In this document: one piece after another, positions 1-6,803 of the stretch | Numbering within the stretch: the first letter of the stretch is position 1 | How the letters are laid out: each line of letters opens with the position of its first letter | Assembly: GCA_017452405.1 (NCBI GenBank) | Contig: JAFTMM010000134.1 | Location: forward strand, 1 to 20,076 | Length of the DNA stretch: 20,076 nucleotides | DNA from: Clostridia bacterium | GTDB taxonomy: Bacteria; Bacillota; Clostridia; Christensenellales; Pumilibacteraceae | Direction of reading: 5' to 3' | The notes under the pieces: generated by a model | Told to the model about the DNA's origin: nothing | The model's input: the letters and a program-made list of their open reading frames with translations, nothing else | Databases searched by the model: none | Made by a program: the position numbers and the translations under genes

Positions 1-343
1 AACCGAAAGATAAATAAAGATTGATAGCAGGCGTATTATTTTCATTGACTTCAAGATATACGCTTTTCATCTTGCTTTCGCTTAACGCCAGCTGAAGCAA
101 CTCTTTCGCTACGCCTTGTCTGCGACATTCGTCAATTACGGCAATGGACGTTAGACATCCCTCGTCAATAACGTTTTCTATCAGCGCGTACCCTACGACC
201 TTACCGTTAAGTTCATAAACGAAGTTATCGTTTTCAGAGATAAGCGCATGAGAAAGCGCCTCCATACTCCAACGCGGTTCAATGCAACCGTCCATAATGG
301 AGAAAATAGCCTGCTTATCCGAATTAGTTGCCCGTCTTACCAT
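1..343 (-). CDS. rimI: Ribosomal-protein-alanine N-acetyltransferase RimI (3' end outside window)
   Basis: GNAT-fold acetyltransferase, expected to acetylate the N-terminal alanine of ribosomal protein S18. The reading frame starts at ATG 341-343 and runs off the left edge, so about 114 residues are visible. They begin MVRRATNSDKQAIFSIMDGC. The acetyl-CoA-binding core is recognisable as LTSIAVIDECRRQGVAKELL, matching the R/Q-x-x-G-x-G/A loop of GNAT enzymes, followed by the typical YLEVNENNTPAINLYLSFG segment of RimI. The start overlaps the end of tsaB by 20 bases, and a GGA sits 8 bases upstream of the ATG, so it is probably translationally coupled. tsaB-rimI is a standard bacterial gene order, which supports RimI over another GNAT. 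The C-terminus is not seen. Confidence 0.88.
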   Translation of the reverse strand, partial: MVRRATNSDKQAIFSIMDGCIEPRWSMEALSHALISENDNFVYELNGKVVGYALIENVIDEGCLTSIAVIDECRRQGVAKELLQLALSESKMKSVYLEVNENNTPAINLYLSFG

Positions 344-977
344 TTTTTAGTTCCAGATCACGCTCGGCTTGCGGTTTACGGATATAAATCGGCTCGAGGA
401 CGTTGCCGTCTATGAGGCAGGCGGAATTGGCAATTACCGCGCGCACAAACGCATTTTCAAACGACTGCGGAGTTTTTCCGTTTACTTCCTCCGCGAGTAC
501 TTCATCCGAATAAATTCCGTACGGTTCGTCTACCGTTTTAAGAAATTCGGCTAATTCTTCCTTGCTCATACAGCTGGGAGGCAAAAGCTCGTTCATTTTG
601 TCGTGGTACACGGCAAGATATCTCATGCCGTTGGAAGCGTCCGTCACGGCGATTACCGTGTCTTCGCCTACGCTATTATATGCAAGAAGCTGTAACGACG
701 TTACGGCTACTACAGGCTTATTAAAGGCGTACGCAAACGCCTTAACGGTTGCCATTCCGATTCTGATACCCGTGAAAGATCCCGGGCCGATTACGCAAGC
801 ATAGAAATCCATTTCAGCGAGGCTTGCGCCCATACGCTTGAGGCAAGCGTCAAGTTCGGGCATAAGACTTGTGGAAGCGGTTTTGAAATCTGCGCTTTCG
901 AAATATTCGCGCTTACCGTTGCACTCAACGAGAACTTTGAGTACTTTTGAAGCGGTGTCTACTGCAACGTAGTTCAT
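324..977 (-). CDS. tsaB: tRNA threonylcarbamoyladenosine biosynthesis protein TsaB
   Basis: TsaB (YeaZ) is the non-catalytic partner that binds TsaD and, with TsaE, transfers threonylcarbamoyl to A37 of ANN-decoding tRNAs in the cytoplasm. The 217-residue length is normal for the family. The N-terminus (MNYVAVDTASKVLKVLVE) is the first strand of the ASKHA fold. The family hallmark GPGSFTGIRIGMATVKAFAY lies near residues 64-83. The C-terminal half is more divergent, as usual for TsaB. The ATG overlaps the yhbY stop by 4 bases (ATGA), so it is probably translationally coupled. The only purine-rich run (GAGGGAG) is about 17 bases upstream, too far for a normal Shine-Dalgarno site. tsaD is not in the window and may follow rimI beyond the left edge. 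Confidence 0.93.
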   Translation of the reverse strand: MNYVAVDTASKVLKVLVECNGKREYFESADFKTASTSLMPELDACLKRMGASLAEMDFYACVIGPGSFTGIRIGMATVKAFAYAFNKPVVAVTSLQLLAYNSVGEDTVIAVTDASNGMRYLAVYHDKMNELLPPSCMSKEELAEFLKTVDEPYGIYSDEVLAEEVNGKTPQSFENAFVRAVIANSACLIDGNVLEPIYIRKPQAERDLELKNGKTGN

Positions 978-1264
978 AATTCAATATGTTTGACTCCCTC
1001 TTTCTTGCTATAACGGTAAAGGACGATTTTATTTCCGATTTTGCAAACTGCTTCGGCGTGAAGCTTCATTTCCAGCACGCGCATAAGATCCTCTGCTTCG
1101 TAGTCGCAGTTTTTAAGTACGCTGATTTTTATTAATTCTCTTGCGGTAAGAGCGCTATCAAGACCTGCAAGCATATTTTCCGAAATCTCGCCTTTGCCGA
1201 TTTGAAAGATTGCAGGTTGCGTGGACGCTATACCCTTAAGTTTTGCTCTTTGTTTACTATCCAT
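974..1264 (-). CDS. yhbY: YhbY/CRM-domain RNA-binding protein, ribosome assembly
   Basis: Single CRM (YhbY) domain protein of 96 residues, the full family length. Family members bind 23S rRNA in pre-50S particles. Visible signatures are the N-terminal MDSKQRAKLKGIASTQPAIFQIGKGEI, with the GKGE turn in place of the usual GxxG loop, then SALTARELIKISVLKN and the C-terminal strand GNKIVLYRYS. It overlaps tsaE by 8 bases (ATGGATAG) and tsaB by 4 bases. In many Bacillota this gene sits beside obg and nadD. Here it lies between tsaE and tsaB in the t6A operon, while obg, nadD-yqeK and rsfS are a few kilobases away. That relocation is the only odd point. Confidence 0.9.
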   Translation of the reverse strand: MDSKQRAKLKGIASTQPAIFQIGKGEISENMLAGLDSALTARELIKISVLKNCDYEAEDLMRVLEMKLHAEAVCKIGNKIVLYRYSKKEGVKHIEL

Positions 1265-1679
1265 TAACTTCTATTTCCCTTTGCTCGTCACCCAGACGGG
1301 TAATGTTTACTTTAATGCAGTTAGTGGGCAATACGCTTTCGATCTGGGACGGCCATTCGATAAGAGTAACGGTGTCGCTATCTCCAAATCGCTCGTTTAA
1401 TCCGCACGCTTCCGCTTCTGCGCCGTTTGCTAAACGGTACGCGTCTATATGCAAGAGGCGAAGTCGTCCGCTGTCGTATTCGCAAGATAACGTAAACGTC
1501 GGGCTCTTGATATCCTCGTTTATGCCGAGAGCCTCTGCAACGCCTTTGGCAAATACGGTTTTACCTACGCCAAGATCACCCGAAAGAAGCAAGACCTCAC
1601 CACCCTTAAAGGCTGTTGCAAGCTCACAAGCAAATCTACGAGTGTCTTCTGCTCCGTTAGTTATGACTTTATTCTGCAT
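1257..1679 (-). CDS. tsaE: Possible stand-alone TsaE from an internal leaderless start
   Basis: Alternative product within the RibU-TsaE frame, starting at ATG 1677-1679 (MQNKVITNGAEDTRRFAC). It would give 140 residues, close to the normal TsaE length, and its beginning matches where TsaE proteins usually start. TsaE is the ATPase that drives turnover of the TsaB-TsaD t6A synthase. There is no Shine-Dalgarno sequence upstream of this ATG. Instead a TATAAT box lies 6 bases before it (promoter entry 1686-1714), so an mRNA from that promoter would begin at the ATG itself. This is inferred from sequence only. It would free an essential function from FMN control of the upstream transcript. Confidence 0.5.
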   Translation of the reverse strand: MQNKVITNGAEDTRRFACELATAFKGGEVLLLSGDLGVGKTVFAKGVAEALGINEDIKSPTFTLSCEYDSGRLRLLHIDAYRLANGAEAEACGLNERFGDSDTVTLIEWPSQIESVLPTNCIKVNITRLGDEQREIEVNG

Positions 1680-2285
1680 ACTGATATTATACACCGTGTT
1701 GCTTTTCTTTGCAAGCGTTTTTCGCTTACCGCTCGCCCATTTAAGCACGTAAGACAGCCGTTTATATAAAAGAAGCGTAAGAATACTGACGGCAACCGTT
1801 TTTATAGCGTTAAAACCAAGCACGTACGGCCAAAGCATACCAAACGCTTCTCCTGCCGTCATACCAAGATAGTTAGCAAATAAGGGAAAAGTTATAAACC
1901 TGTTGCAAAGTAGCGCGGTAACGATCTGACTTGCGCATCCGATCAACATGCCGACAATTACCCAGCGAATACCTTTCTTTCTGCGATACAGAATAGACGG
2001 CGCAAGCACGAATGCAGTAGTCATTACGAAGTTTGCTATTTCGCCCACTCCGCCCGTACTCGACTTTGACGGCCAAATTATTAGCTGTTTAATTGCTTCT
2101 ATTATTATAGCTCCGGGAGCGCCGTAAAGATAACCTCCGAGCATGGTCGCTACGTTGGAAAAATCGAGTTTTAAAAACGGCGCAGGAGGAAAAATGGGAA
2201 ATTCCAGCCAACTGAGCGCGTAGCCGATTGCCGTAAGCATAGCAAGCGTAACCATCGTTTTTGTAGAGAAAAATTTTTCTTTCAT
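1257..2285 (-). CDS. ribU/tsaE: RibU-TsaE fusion: riboflavin ECF transporter S component joined to t6A ATPase
   Basis: A single open frame of 342 residues. Residues 1 to about 190 resemble RibU, the substrate-binding S component of the riboflavin ECF transporter. They form hydrophobic helices with the RibU-like FLKLDFSNVATMLGGYLYG (37-55) and an EAIKQLI segment (63-69). The basic stretch KRKTLAKK (188-195) leads directly into TsaE at about 203-342, with P-loop GDLGVGKT (236-243), then SPTFTLSCEYDS, HIDAYRL and LIEWP, all typical of TsaE. No stop codon separates the halves. S components end in the cytoplasm, where TsaE works, so the fusion is topologically possible. Start: ATG 2283-2285 preceded by AAAGGGG, which lies in a hairpin behind an FMN riboswitch. 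TsaE is normally a separate protein of about 150 residues. An internal promoter may also yield TsaE alone. I am sure of both domains, less sure that the fused form is the main product. Confidence 0.88.
   Translation of the reverse strand: MKEKFFSTKTMVTLAMLTAIGYALSWLEFPIFPPAPFLKLDFSNVATMLGGYLYGAPGAIIIEAIKQLIIWPSKSSTGGVGEIANFVMTTAFVLAPSILYRRKKGIRWVIVGMLIGCASQIVTALLCNRFITFPLFANYLGMTAGEAFGMLWPYVLGFNAIKTVAVSILTLLLYKRLSYVLKWASGKRKTLAKKSNTVYNISMQNKVITNGAEDTRRFACELATAFKGGEVLLLSGDLGVGKTVFAKGVAEALGINEDIKSPTFTLSCEYDSGRLRLLHIDAYRLANGAEAEACGLNERFGDSDTVTLIEWPSQIESVLPTNCIKVNITRLGDEQREIEVNG
1686..1714 (-). promoter_or_regulatory. Internal sigma-A type promoter inside ribU-tsaE
   Basis: On the minus strand, TTGCAA (1709-1714), a 17-base spacer and TATAAT (1686-1691). 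The six discriminator bases are ATCAGT (1680-1685), so the predicted +1 is the A of ATG 1677-1679. The -10 box is perfect and the -35 matches 4 of 6. It lies in the linker between the RibU and TsaE domains, which is where a promoter for tsaE, yhbY, tsaB and rimI would be expected. Confidence 0.55.
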
Positions 2286-2291
2286 AAATAA

Positions 2292-2315
2292 ACCGCCCCT
2301 TTAGTAAGGGACGGT
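2292..2315 (-). promoter_or_regulatory. Expression-platform hairpin covering the ribU Shine-Dalgarno
   Basis: On the minus-strand RNA, ACCGUCCCUU pairs with AAGGGGCGGU around an ACUA loop: 10 base pairs including one U-G. The 3' arm contains AAGGGG, the ribosome binding site 10 bases before the ribU ATG. Its position right after the FMN aptamer suggests translational shut-off. The bases after it (UUUAUUU) are U-rich but interrupted, so weak transcription termination cannot be excluded. Confidence 0.65.
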
Positions 2316-2337
2316 ATAAGTGCATAAAGGCCTATAC

Positions 2338-2446
2338 GCTTTGTTGCATCCGGACTGTACCGTCGGTCAGGGAATTTCACCCTGTCGGGCCTTTCGGCTT
2401 AGCGGACTATAACCGCCGGTGGGGAATTTCACCCCGCCCCCAAAGC
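2338..2446 (-). ncRNA. FMN riboswitch (RFN element)
   Basis: FMN-sensing aptamer in the leader of ribU-tsaE. P1 is closed by GCUUUG (2441-2446) and CAAAGC (2338-2343). Between them are the hallmark conserved segments read on the minus strand: GGGGUGAAAUUCCCCACCGG, CGGUUAUAGUCCGC, AGGGUGAAAUUCCCUGACCG and CGGUACAGUCCGGAUG. The usual ending GGAUGrGAGAAG is here GGAUGCAACAAAG. High FMN should repress the downstream transporter. The expression platform is the hairpin at 2292-2315, and the promoter is at 2465-2494. Since tsaE is fused to ribU, full-length RibU-TsaE would also be under FMN control. Confidence 0.96.
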
Positions 2447-2464
2447 AGATTGAATTTTTTATTT

Positions 2465-2494
2465 ATACTACACTATGTACGTAGCTTATGTCAA
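2465..2494 (-). promoter_or_regulatory. Promoter for the FMN riboswitch / ribU-tsaE transcript
   Basis: Minus strand TTGACA (2489-2494), an 18-base spacer and TAGTAT (2465-2470). The predicted start is near 2458, about 12 bases before riboswitch helix P1. It begins only a few bases after the stop codon of the PAP2 gene (2500-2502), with no terminator visible between the two transcription units, so read-through from upstream is possible. Confidence 0.65.
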
Positions 2495-2499
2495 TCGTT

Positions 2500-3414
2500 T
2501 TAAAGCGTTTCCGTTATTTCTTTTTCTTTCTTTTCAAGACCGAGCTTTTTGAAAATAACGGGAGCGCCGAGCGTAAGCCATGCGCCGAGAAGGAAGAAAC
2601 GCAAAAAGCCGTACAGCCAATAAGTGGTATCAAACTTAAATGCAAATCTAAGTCCGATATATACGGCAACTGCGCCAACCGCACCTATAAGAATTTTGAG
2701 CAAGTTCTGCTTAAGCGTTGCTTTGCTTTCATACCCTATGAATTTCTTATCGATATAGTAGCCGATTTGCACGCTCATCATTACGCCTGCAATTTCCAAA
2801 ACATGCTTTACCGTTTCCGAATCGGGATTAATGGCGCTGACGACGATTGCGGAAGCTAATGCCAACGGAACTCCACCGTAAGCGATACGTTCTTCCCTAT
2901 CACCTAAAAGCGAATACAAAAAGCTGAAGCCTATTACCATAATAATGGCAAGGAAAGCCGACGAAAGCACGTCTGTAAGGTAATGTTGACCGAGATATAA
3001 TCTCGTAAACATTACGATAGCCGTTGCGCATAATCCTATAGGCAAGAAAATTTTGAGCTTTTTATTGAAACTTGTGCATGAAAGCGCGGAAATAGTAGCG
3101 ATATTATTCGTATGTCCGCTCGGAAAAGAAAATCCACTAGTTTCTTCACCGATTGATTGAACGAGATCAGAATATGCGGTAAATGGACGCGGGCGACGAA
3201 AAATCGTTTTAATAACAGCGTTCAATCCGCTACTTAAAAAATAAATATTCATAAATTTGAAGCCTGTCTTTTTGGACACACACCAATATATGAACGCCAT
3301 TGAAACGACTACGAAAACCTCGTCGCCGAGATATGTAAGGATACCCATTAAAGTATCCATAAATCCGTTTGACACAGATTGAAGTCCGTTAATAAGTTGA
3401 GCTTCCCACAACAT
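2500..3414 (-). CDS. PAP2-family membrane phosphatase
   Basis: Multi-pass membrane phosphatase of the PAP2 superfamily. Its likely substrates are lipid phosphates, such as undecaprenyl diphosphate in envelope synthesis, but the substrate cannot be read from sequence. All three PAP2 signatures are present: K69-x6-R76-P77 (KTIFRRPRP), P98-S-G-H101 (FPSGHT), and R138-x5-H144-x3-D148 (TRLYLGQHYLTD), containing the catalytic histidines. At 304 residues it is longer than a minimal PAP2 protein. Residues about 155-300 add further hydrophobic segments, and the C-terminal tail is lysine- and glutamate-rich. The ATG overlaps the rsfS stop by one base (TAATG), so it is translated in the obg-nadD-rsfS operon. 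Confidence 0.88.
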   Translation of the reverse strand: MLWEAQLINGLQSVSNGFMDTLMGILTYLGDEVFVVVSMAFIYWCVSKKTGFKFMNIYFLSSGLNAVIKTIFRRPRPFTAYSDLVQSIGEETSGFSFPSGHTNNIATISALSCTSFNKKLKIFLPIGLCATAIVMFTRLYLGQHYLTDVLSSAFLAIIMVIGFSFLYSLLGDREERIAYGGVPLALASAIVVSAINPDSETVKHVLEIAGVMMSVQIGYYIDKKFIGYESKATLKQNLLKILIGAVGAVAVYIGLRFAFKFDTTYWLYGFLRFFLLGAWLTLGAPVIFKKLGLEKKEKEITETL

Positions 3415-3782
3415 TATTCGTTATCTCCGAATTTTTCAAAATTTGCTCCGTCCGCCCACAGGCGTTCAAGATGATAATACTCTCGCGTTTCCTCGTGAAA
3501 GACGTGAAGTATTACGCTACCGTAGTCAACGGCTATCCATTTAGCTTCGGAAAAACCGTCACGGCGAAGGGGCTCAATTCCCTCTTTGGATAATTTTTCG
3601 TCTACGTTATCAGTAAGCGATTTTACGGCGGTCGTAGATCTACCGCTTGCGATTACGAAATAGTCAGCAATGATCGATTTTTCGGACAAGTCGATAATAA
3701 CGATGTCCTTGCCTTTCTTTTCGTCAAGTACTCCTGCTATCTTTTTGGCAAGCTGATAAGCGTCTTGCTTCGTTGCTTTCAT
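3414..3782 (-). CDS. rsfS: Ribosomal silencing factor RsfS
   Basis: RsfS (YbeB/Iojap family) binds uL14 on the 50S subunit and blocks joining with 30S in poor growth conditions. The 122-residue length is normal. Recognisable segments are the N-terminal helix AYQLAKKIAGVLDEKKG, then DIVIIDLSEKSIIADYFVIA, SGRSTTAVKSLTDNVDEKL and the C-terminal EETREYYHLERLWADG, which is the family's most conserved stretch. The start overlaps the nadD-yqeK stop by one base (TAATG). nadD-yqeK-rsfS is the standard order in Bacillota and confirms the call. Confidence 0.95.
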   Translation of the reverse strand: MKATKQDAYQLAKKIAGVLDEKKGKDIVIIDLSEKSIIADYFVIASGRSTTAVKSLTDNVDEKLSKEGIEPLRRDGFSEAKWIAVDYGSVILHVFHEETREYYHLERLWADGANFEKFGDNE

Positions 3783-4921
3783 TATGCGTTCTCCTTATTG
3801 TGCAAATAATATTCGTACGCTTCTTGAGTAACGGGATAAATCTCGTCGGGCGAAACGTACTTGACCGAATTTTCAAGCGAGGCTAATAATCCTGCGTCTA
3901 TGCTCTTTTCGGTTTCTTTTCTTAAATAATCTACGGTCGGGAAATCCCTGAGCGGTTCGATATAGTCGGCTAAGTACACCACTTTTTCCAGCGGTGTCAT
4001 ATTCGGTCTACCCGTAGTATGCCACCTCACAGCTTCGATTATTTCCTCGTCTTTTATTCCAAGTAACTGCGAAAGTATTTCCGCACCAATTTCCGCGTGC
4101 CGTATAGGCAGTGGCATTCCGTCTATTCTACTGCCGAATTTCACGCCCATTTGTTCCGCTTCTTCTTTGGTGACGTATTTCCCTATATCGTGAAGAAGTA
4201 GCGCCGTAATGGCTTTATCGGTCGCCACACACGCGCGTTTTGCAAGCTTAACTCCGCACAAAGCAGTTGAAAAGGAGTGTTTAATGCGTTTCTCCTTCAT
4301 ATTAAAACGCTTATACAATTCGTTTACGTAATTATACTCCGAGTACAGTCCTTTCTCCGTAACGTATTTTGCCACTTCGGGCGTTAAGAACGTATTAGGC
4401 TCGTTCATAGCAATGGAAATGCGAACCTCCGAAGATGAACCTTCTCTGCCGTCAAAGTTCGCGATTTCAAACCTACTGCACAGCTTTTCAAGCTTTTTAA
4501 GTTCTCCTTCGCCAATCGGAAAAGACGGACGCGGAATAACGTACAGAGTAGCGCAAGCGGTAAGCCTGTCCAACTCTTTCCACTTTTCAAGCTCAACAAT
4601 CATTTCACTTCCGATTGCGAAATACAGCTTGTTATAAGTTTTAGCAAAATGCTCTGCGGTTAGGTATGAATAATTCACGCCATCGCTTTCAAGCTCAAAA
4701 GTACTGATTTCCACTCGCTCAATATTTTGAAGTGAAATATTAAGCATATCAAGACGCTCGTCTGCGCTTGCGCCCGTCTTCGTTTTAAAGGGCGAAAGCT
4801 TACAAGGCGTTACTATGACTTTATCAAATCGACGCGCAAGATTGGCTATTAAATCAACGTGCGCCGTAGTCACCGGATCGAACGAACCGCCGAATATTAT
4901 TGTTTTATTCGTAATACTCAA
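3782..4921 (-). CDS. nadD/yqeK: NadD-YqeK fusion: nicotinate-nucleotide adenylyltransferase plus HD-domain hydrolase
   Basis: Bifunctional protein of 379 residues. Residues 1 to about 195 are NadD, which makes deamido-NAD from NaMN and ATP. The nucleotide-binding GGSFDP (11-16) is followed by TTAH (18-21), a variant of the H/T-x-G-H motif with Ala for Gly. SSSEVR (162-167) is the C-terminal transferase motif. Residues about 205-379 are YqeK, an HD-domain enzyme known to hydrolyse Ap4A symmetrically, with H215, H244-D245, H275, H301 and D319 as expected metal ligands. The frame is continuous across the joint (VNELYKRFNMKEKRIKHS). The start is TTG (4919-4921), 14 bases before the obg stop, so it depends on coupling with obg. 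No in-frame ATG lies near the N-terminal strand. Similar fusions are known in mycoplasmas. Confidence 0.92.
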   Translation of the reverse strand: MSITNKTIIFGGSFDPVTTAHVDLIANLARRFDKVIVTPCKLSPFKTKTGASADERLDMLNISLQNIERVEISTFELESDGVNYSYLTAEHFAKTYNKLYFAIGSEMIVELEKWKELDRLTACATLYVIPRPSFPIGEGELKKLEKLCSRFEIANFDGREGSSSEVRISIAMNEPNTFLTPEVAKYVTEKGLYSEYNYVNELYKRFNMKEKRIKHSFSTALCGVKLAKRACVATDKAITALLLHDIGKYVTKEEAEQMGVKFGSRIDGMPLPIRHAEIGAEILSQLLGIKDEEIIEAVRWHTTGRPNMTPLEKVVYLADYIEPLRDFPTVDYLRKETEKSIDAGLLASLENSVKYVSPDEIYPVTQEAYEYYLHNKENA

Positions 4922-6164
4922 ATTCCACGTCCATTATGCGAACGGTATCGCCGTCCTGCACGCCTGCTTTGCGAAGCGCTTTATCCACTCCGCGCTCTTT
5001 AATTTGTTTCTGGAAATATTTCAAGCTATCGTAATTATCGAGTACTACGTTTCTTGCTAACTCGTCAATCATACCACCAAAAACTTCATAGTATCCTTCT
5101 TCGATTTTAACGACGTCAAAACTGGTCTTGTCCGGTTTTTCGAATTCGAAAGGTTCGTACTCAAGAGGCTGAACTTCGGGAAGTTTCTTAAGCTCGTGGT
5201 ACATTGCTTTAATAAGCTCCTCGACTCCGCTATGAATAACGGCACTCATTAATATAACGTCACGCTCCGACACCTCTTTGATTTTATCAACGACAGAGAA
5301 GTCCGTTAGCATGTCAGTCTTATTAAGCACCACAATCTGCGGTTTTTCCGCTAATGCGGGATCGTAACCGACGAGTTCTCTGTTGATAGCTTTATAGTCC
5401 TCTACAGGATCTCTACCCTCGCTTCCGCTTGCATCTATGACGTGTACGAGAAGTCGTGTGCGCTCAATATGGCGTAAAAAGTCGTGTCCGAGTCCTGCGC
5501 CTTCACTTGCGCCGTCAATGAGTCCGGGAATATCCGCAACAACAAACGAATCGTCATAAGCCGAAACCATGCCGAGATTGGGAGAAAGCGTGGTGAAATG
5601 ATACGATGCAATTTTGGGACGCGCGGCGCTTATTACGGAAAGTATGGTGGATTTGCCGACGTTCGGATAACCCACAAGCCCTACGTCCGCAATTGTTTTA
5701 AGTTCGAGTGTTACGGCGTGTTCACGCGTTTTTTCGCCTGCTTGCGAAAAGTGAGGGGCTTGGCGACGCGAGTTTCTAAAAAAAGCGTTGCCCTTTCCGC
5801 CATTACCGCCCTCTGCAACAAATTTAATCATACCGTCGGAGAACATATCCGCTATAATTTTGCCACTCTCGGCGTCACGAATTACCGTTCCGACGGGAAC
5901 GTCTATTACGAGATCTTTCCCCTTTTTTCCTGCGGAATATCTCGATTTTCCGTTCTCACCATTCTCTGCGCGGAAATGCTGTGAGAACTTAAAGTCCGCA
6001 AGCGTACTTTTATTCTTCACCGCTCTAAAACCAATTTTACCACCTATGCCACCGTTTCCACCGTCGGGACCGCCGTTGTTAACGTACTTTTCGGTATAGA
6101 ACGAGGTGCAACCGTTACCGCCGTCACCGGCTTTTATATAAATTTTCGCTTTATCAATAAACAT
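4905..6164 (-). CDS. obg: GTPase ObgE/CgtA
   Basis: Essential ribosome-associated GTPase involved in 50S maturation and stress signalling. The 419 residues contain all three Obg domains. The glycine-rich Obg fold spans about 1-157, with KAGDGGNGCTSFYTEKY and repeated GGxGG turns. The G domain has G1 GYPNVGKST (165-173), G3 DIPG (211-214), G4 NKTD (281-284) and G5 MSA. The C-terminal OCT domain spans about 345-419 and ends in DVEFEYYE. The start is ATG 6162-6164 with AAAGGA seven bases upstream. It directly abuts the nth stop (no gap), and its end overlaps nadD-yqeK by 17 bases. Confidence 0.97.
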   Translation of the reverse strand: MFIDKAKIYIKAGDGGNGCTSFYTEKYVNNGGPDGGNGGIGGKIGFRAVKNKSTLADFKFSQHFRAENGENGKSRYSAGKKGKDLVIDVPVGTVIRDAESGKIIADMFSDGMIKFVAEGGNGGKGNAFFRNSRRQAPHFSQAGEKTREHAVTLELKTIADVGLVGYPNVGKSTILSVISAARPKIASYHFTTLSPNLGMVSAYDDSFVVADIPGLIDGASEGAGLGHDFLRHIERTRLLVHVIDASGSEGRDPVEDYKAINRELVGYDPALAEKPQIVVLNKTDMLTDFSVVDKIKEVSERDVILMSAVIHSGVEELIKAMYHELKKLPEVQPLEYEPFEFEKPDKTSFDVVKIEEGYYEVFGGMIDELARNVVLDNYDSLKYFQKQIKERGVDKALRKAGVQDGDTVRIMDVEFEYYE

Positions 6165-6797
6165 CTATATATCCTTTCCGTACTTTATATATTTACAATA
6201 GTCTGTCAGAGTACATAACTCACAGTCAGGGTTTCTGCTGTGACAGCGATATCTTCCGTGGAATATCAGAAGATGGTGCGCGCTTGAGCGCTTGTCCTCG
6301 GGCAGGGCTTCAACTAAATCCTGTTCAACACCTTCGGGTGTCGACTTATCTGAAAGCCCCAGCCTACGCGACGTTCTAAATACGTGCGTATCGACGGCAA
6401 TGGTTTGTTCACCGAACGCTACGCTTAGCACGACGTTCGCAGTTTTCCGTCCCACTCCGCCGAGAGATAACAGCTCGTCCATAGTAGACGGTACTTTTCC
6501 ATTAAAGCGCTGTAAAATATCACGGCTTGCCGATATTATATTTTTTGCTTTCGCGCGGAAAAAACCGCAGGAATGAATAAGGCTTTCAAGCTTCTCCTGC
6601 TCCATAGTCGCGAACGCTAGCGGTGTGTTATACTTTTTAAAAAGCTCCGACGTAACTATATTCACACGCTTATCCGTGCATTGCGCCGAAAGAATTACCG
6701 CAACTAATAATTCAAAGTCGGTAGAAAACTTTAGTTCACAATGCGCGTCGGGAAAATCCTTCGCGAGTTGGTCTATAATTTCAATCGCCCGTGACAT
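6165..6797 (-). CDS. nth: Endonuclease III (DNA glycosylase/AP lyase)
   Basis: Base-excision repair enzyme that removes oxidised pyrimidines and cleaves the abasic site. With the start at ATG 6795-6797 it has 210 residues, the normal length. The helix-hairpin-helix LLSLGGVGRKTANVV contains catalytic Lys118, and Asp136 lies in AVDTHV. The [4Fe-4S] cluster cysteines are C185, C192, C195 and C201 with the canonical x6-x2-x5 spacing. An upstream in-frame TTG (6842) would add 15 residues of poor quality and overlaps the DUF3343 stop, so it was rejected. No Shine-Dalgarno is seen before the chosen ATG. A -10 box 6 bases upstream suggests a leaderless message. obg follows with no gap. Confidence 0.95.
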   Translation of the reverse strand: MSRAIEIIDQLAKDFPDAHCELKFSTDFELLVAVILSAQCTDKRVNIVTSELFKKYNTPLAFATMEQEKLESLIHSCGFFRAKAKNIISASRDILQRFNGKVPSTMDELLSLGGVGRKTANVVLSVAFGEQTIAVDTHVFRTSRRLGLSDKSTPEGVEQDLVEALPEDKRSSAHHLLIFHGRYRCHSRNPDCELCTLTDYCKYIKYGKDI

Positions 6798-6803
6798 ATA
6801 TTT

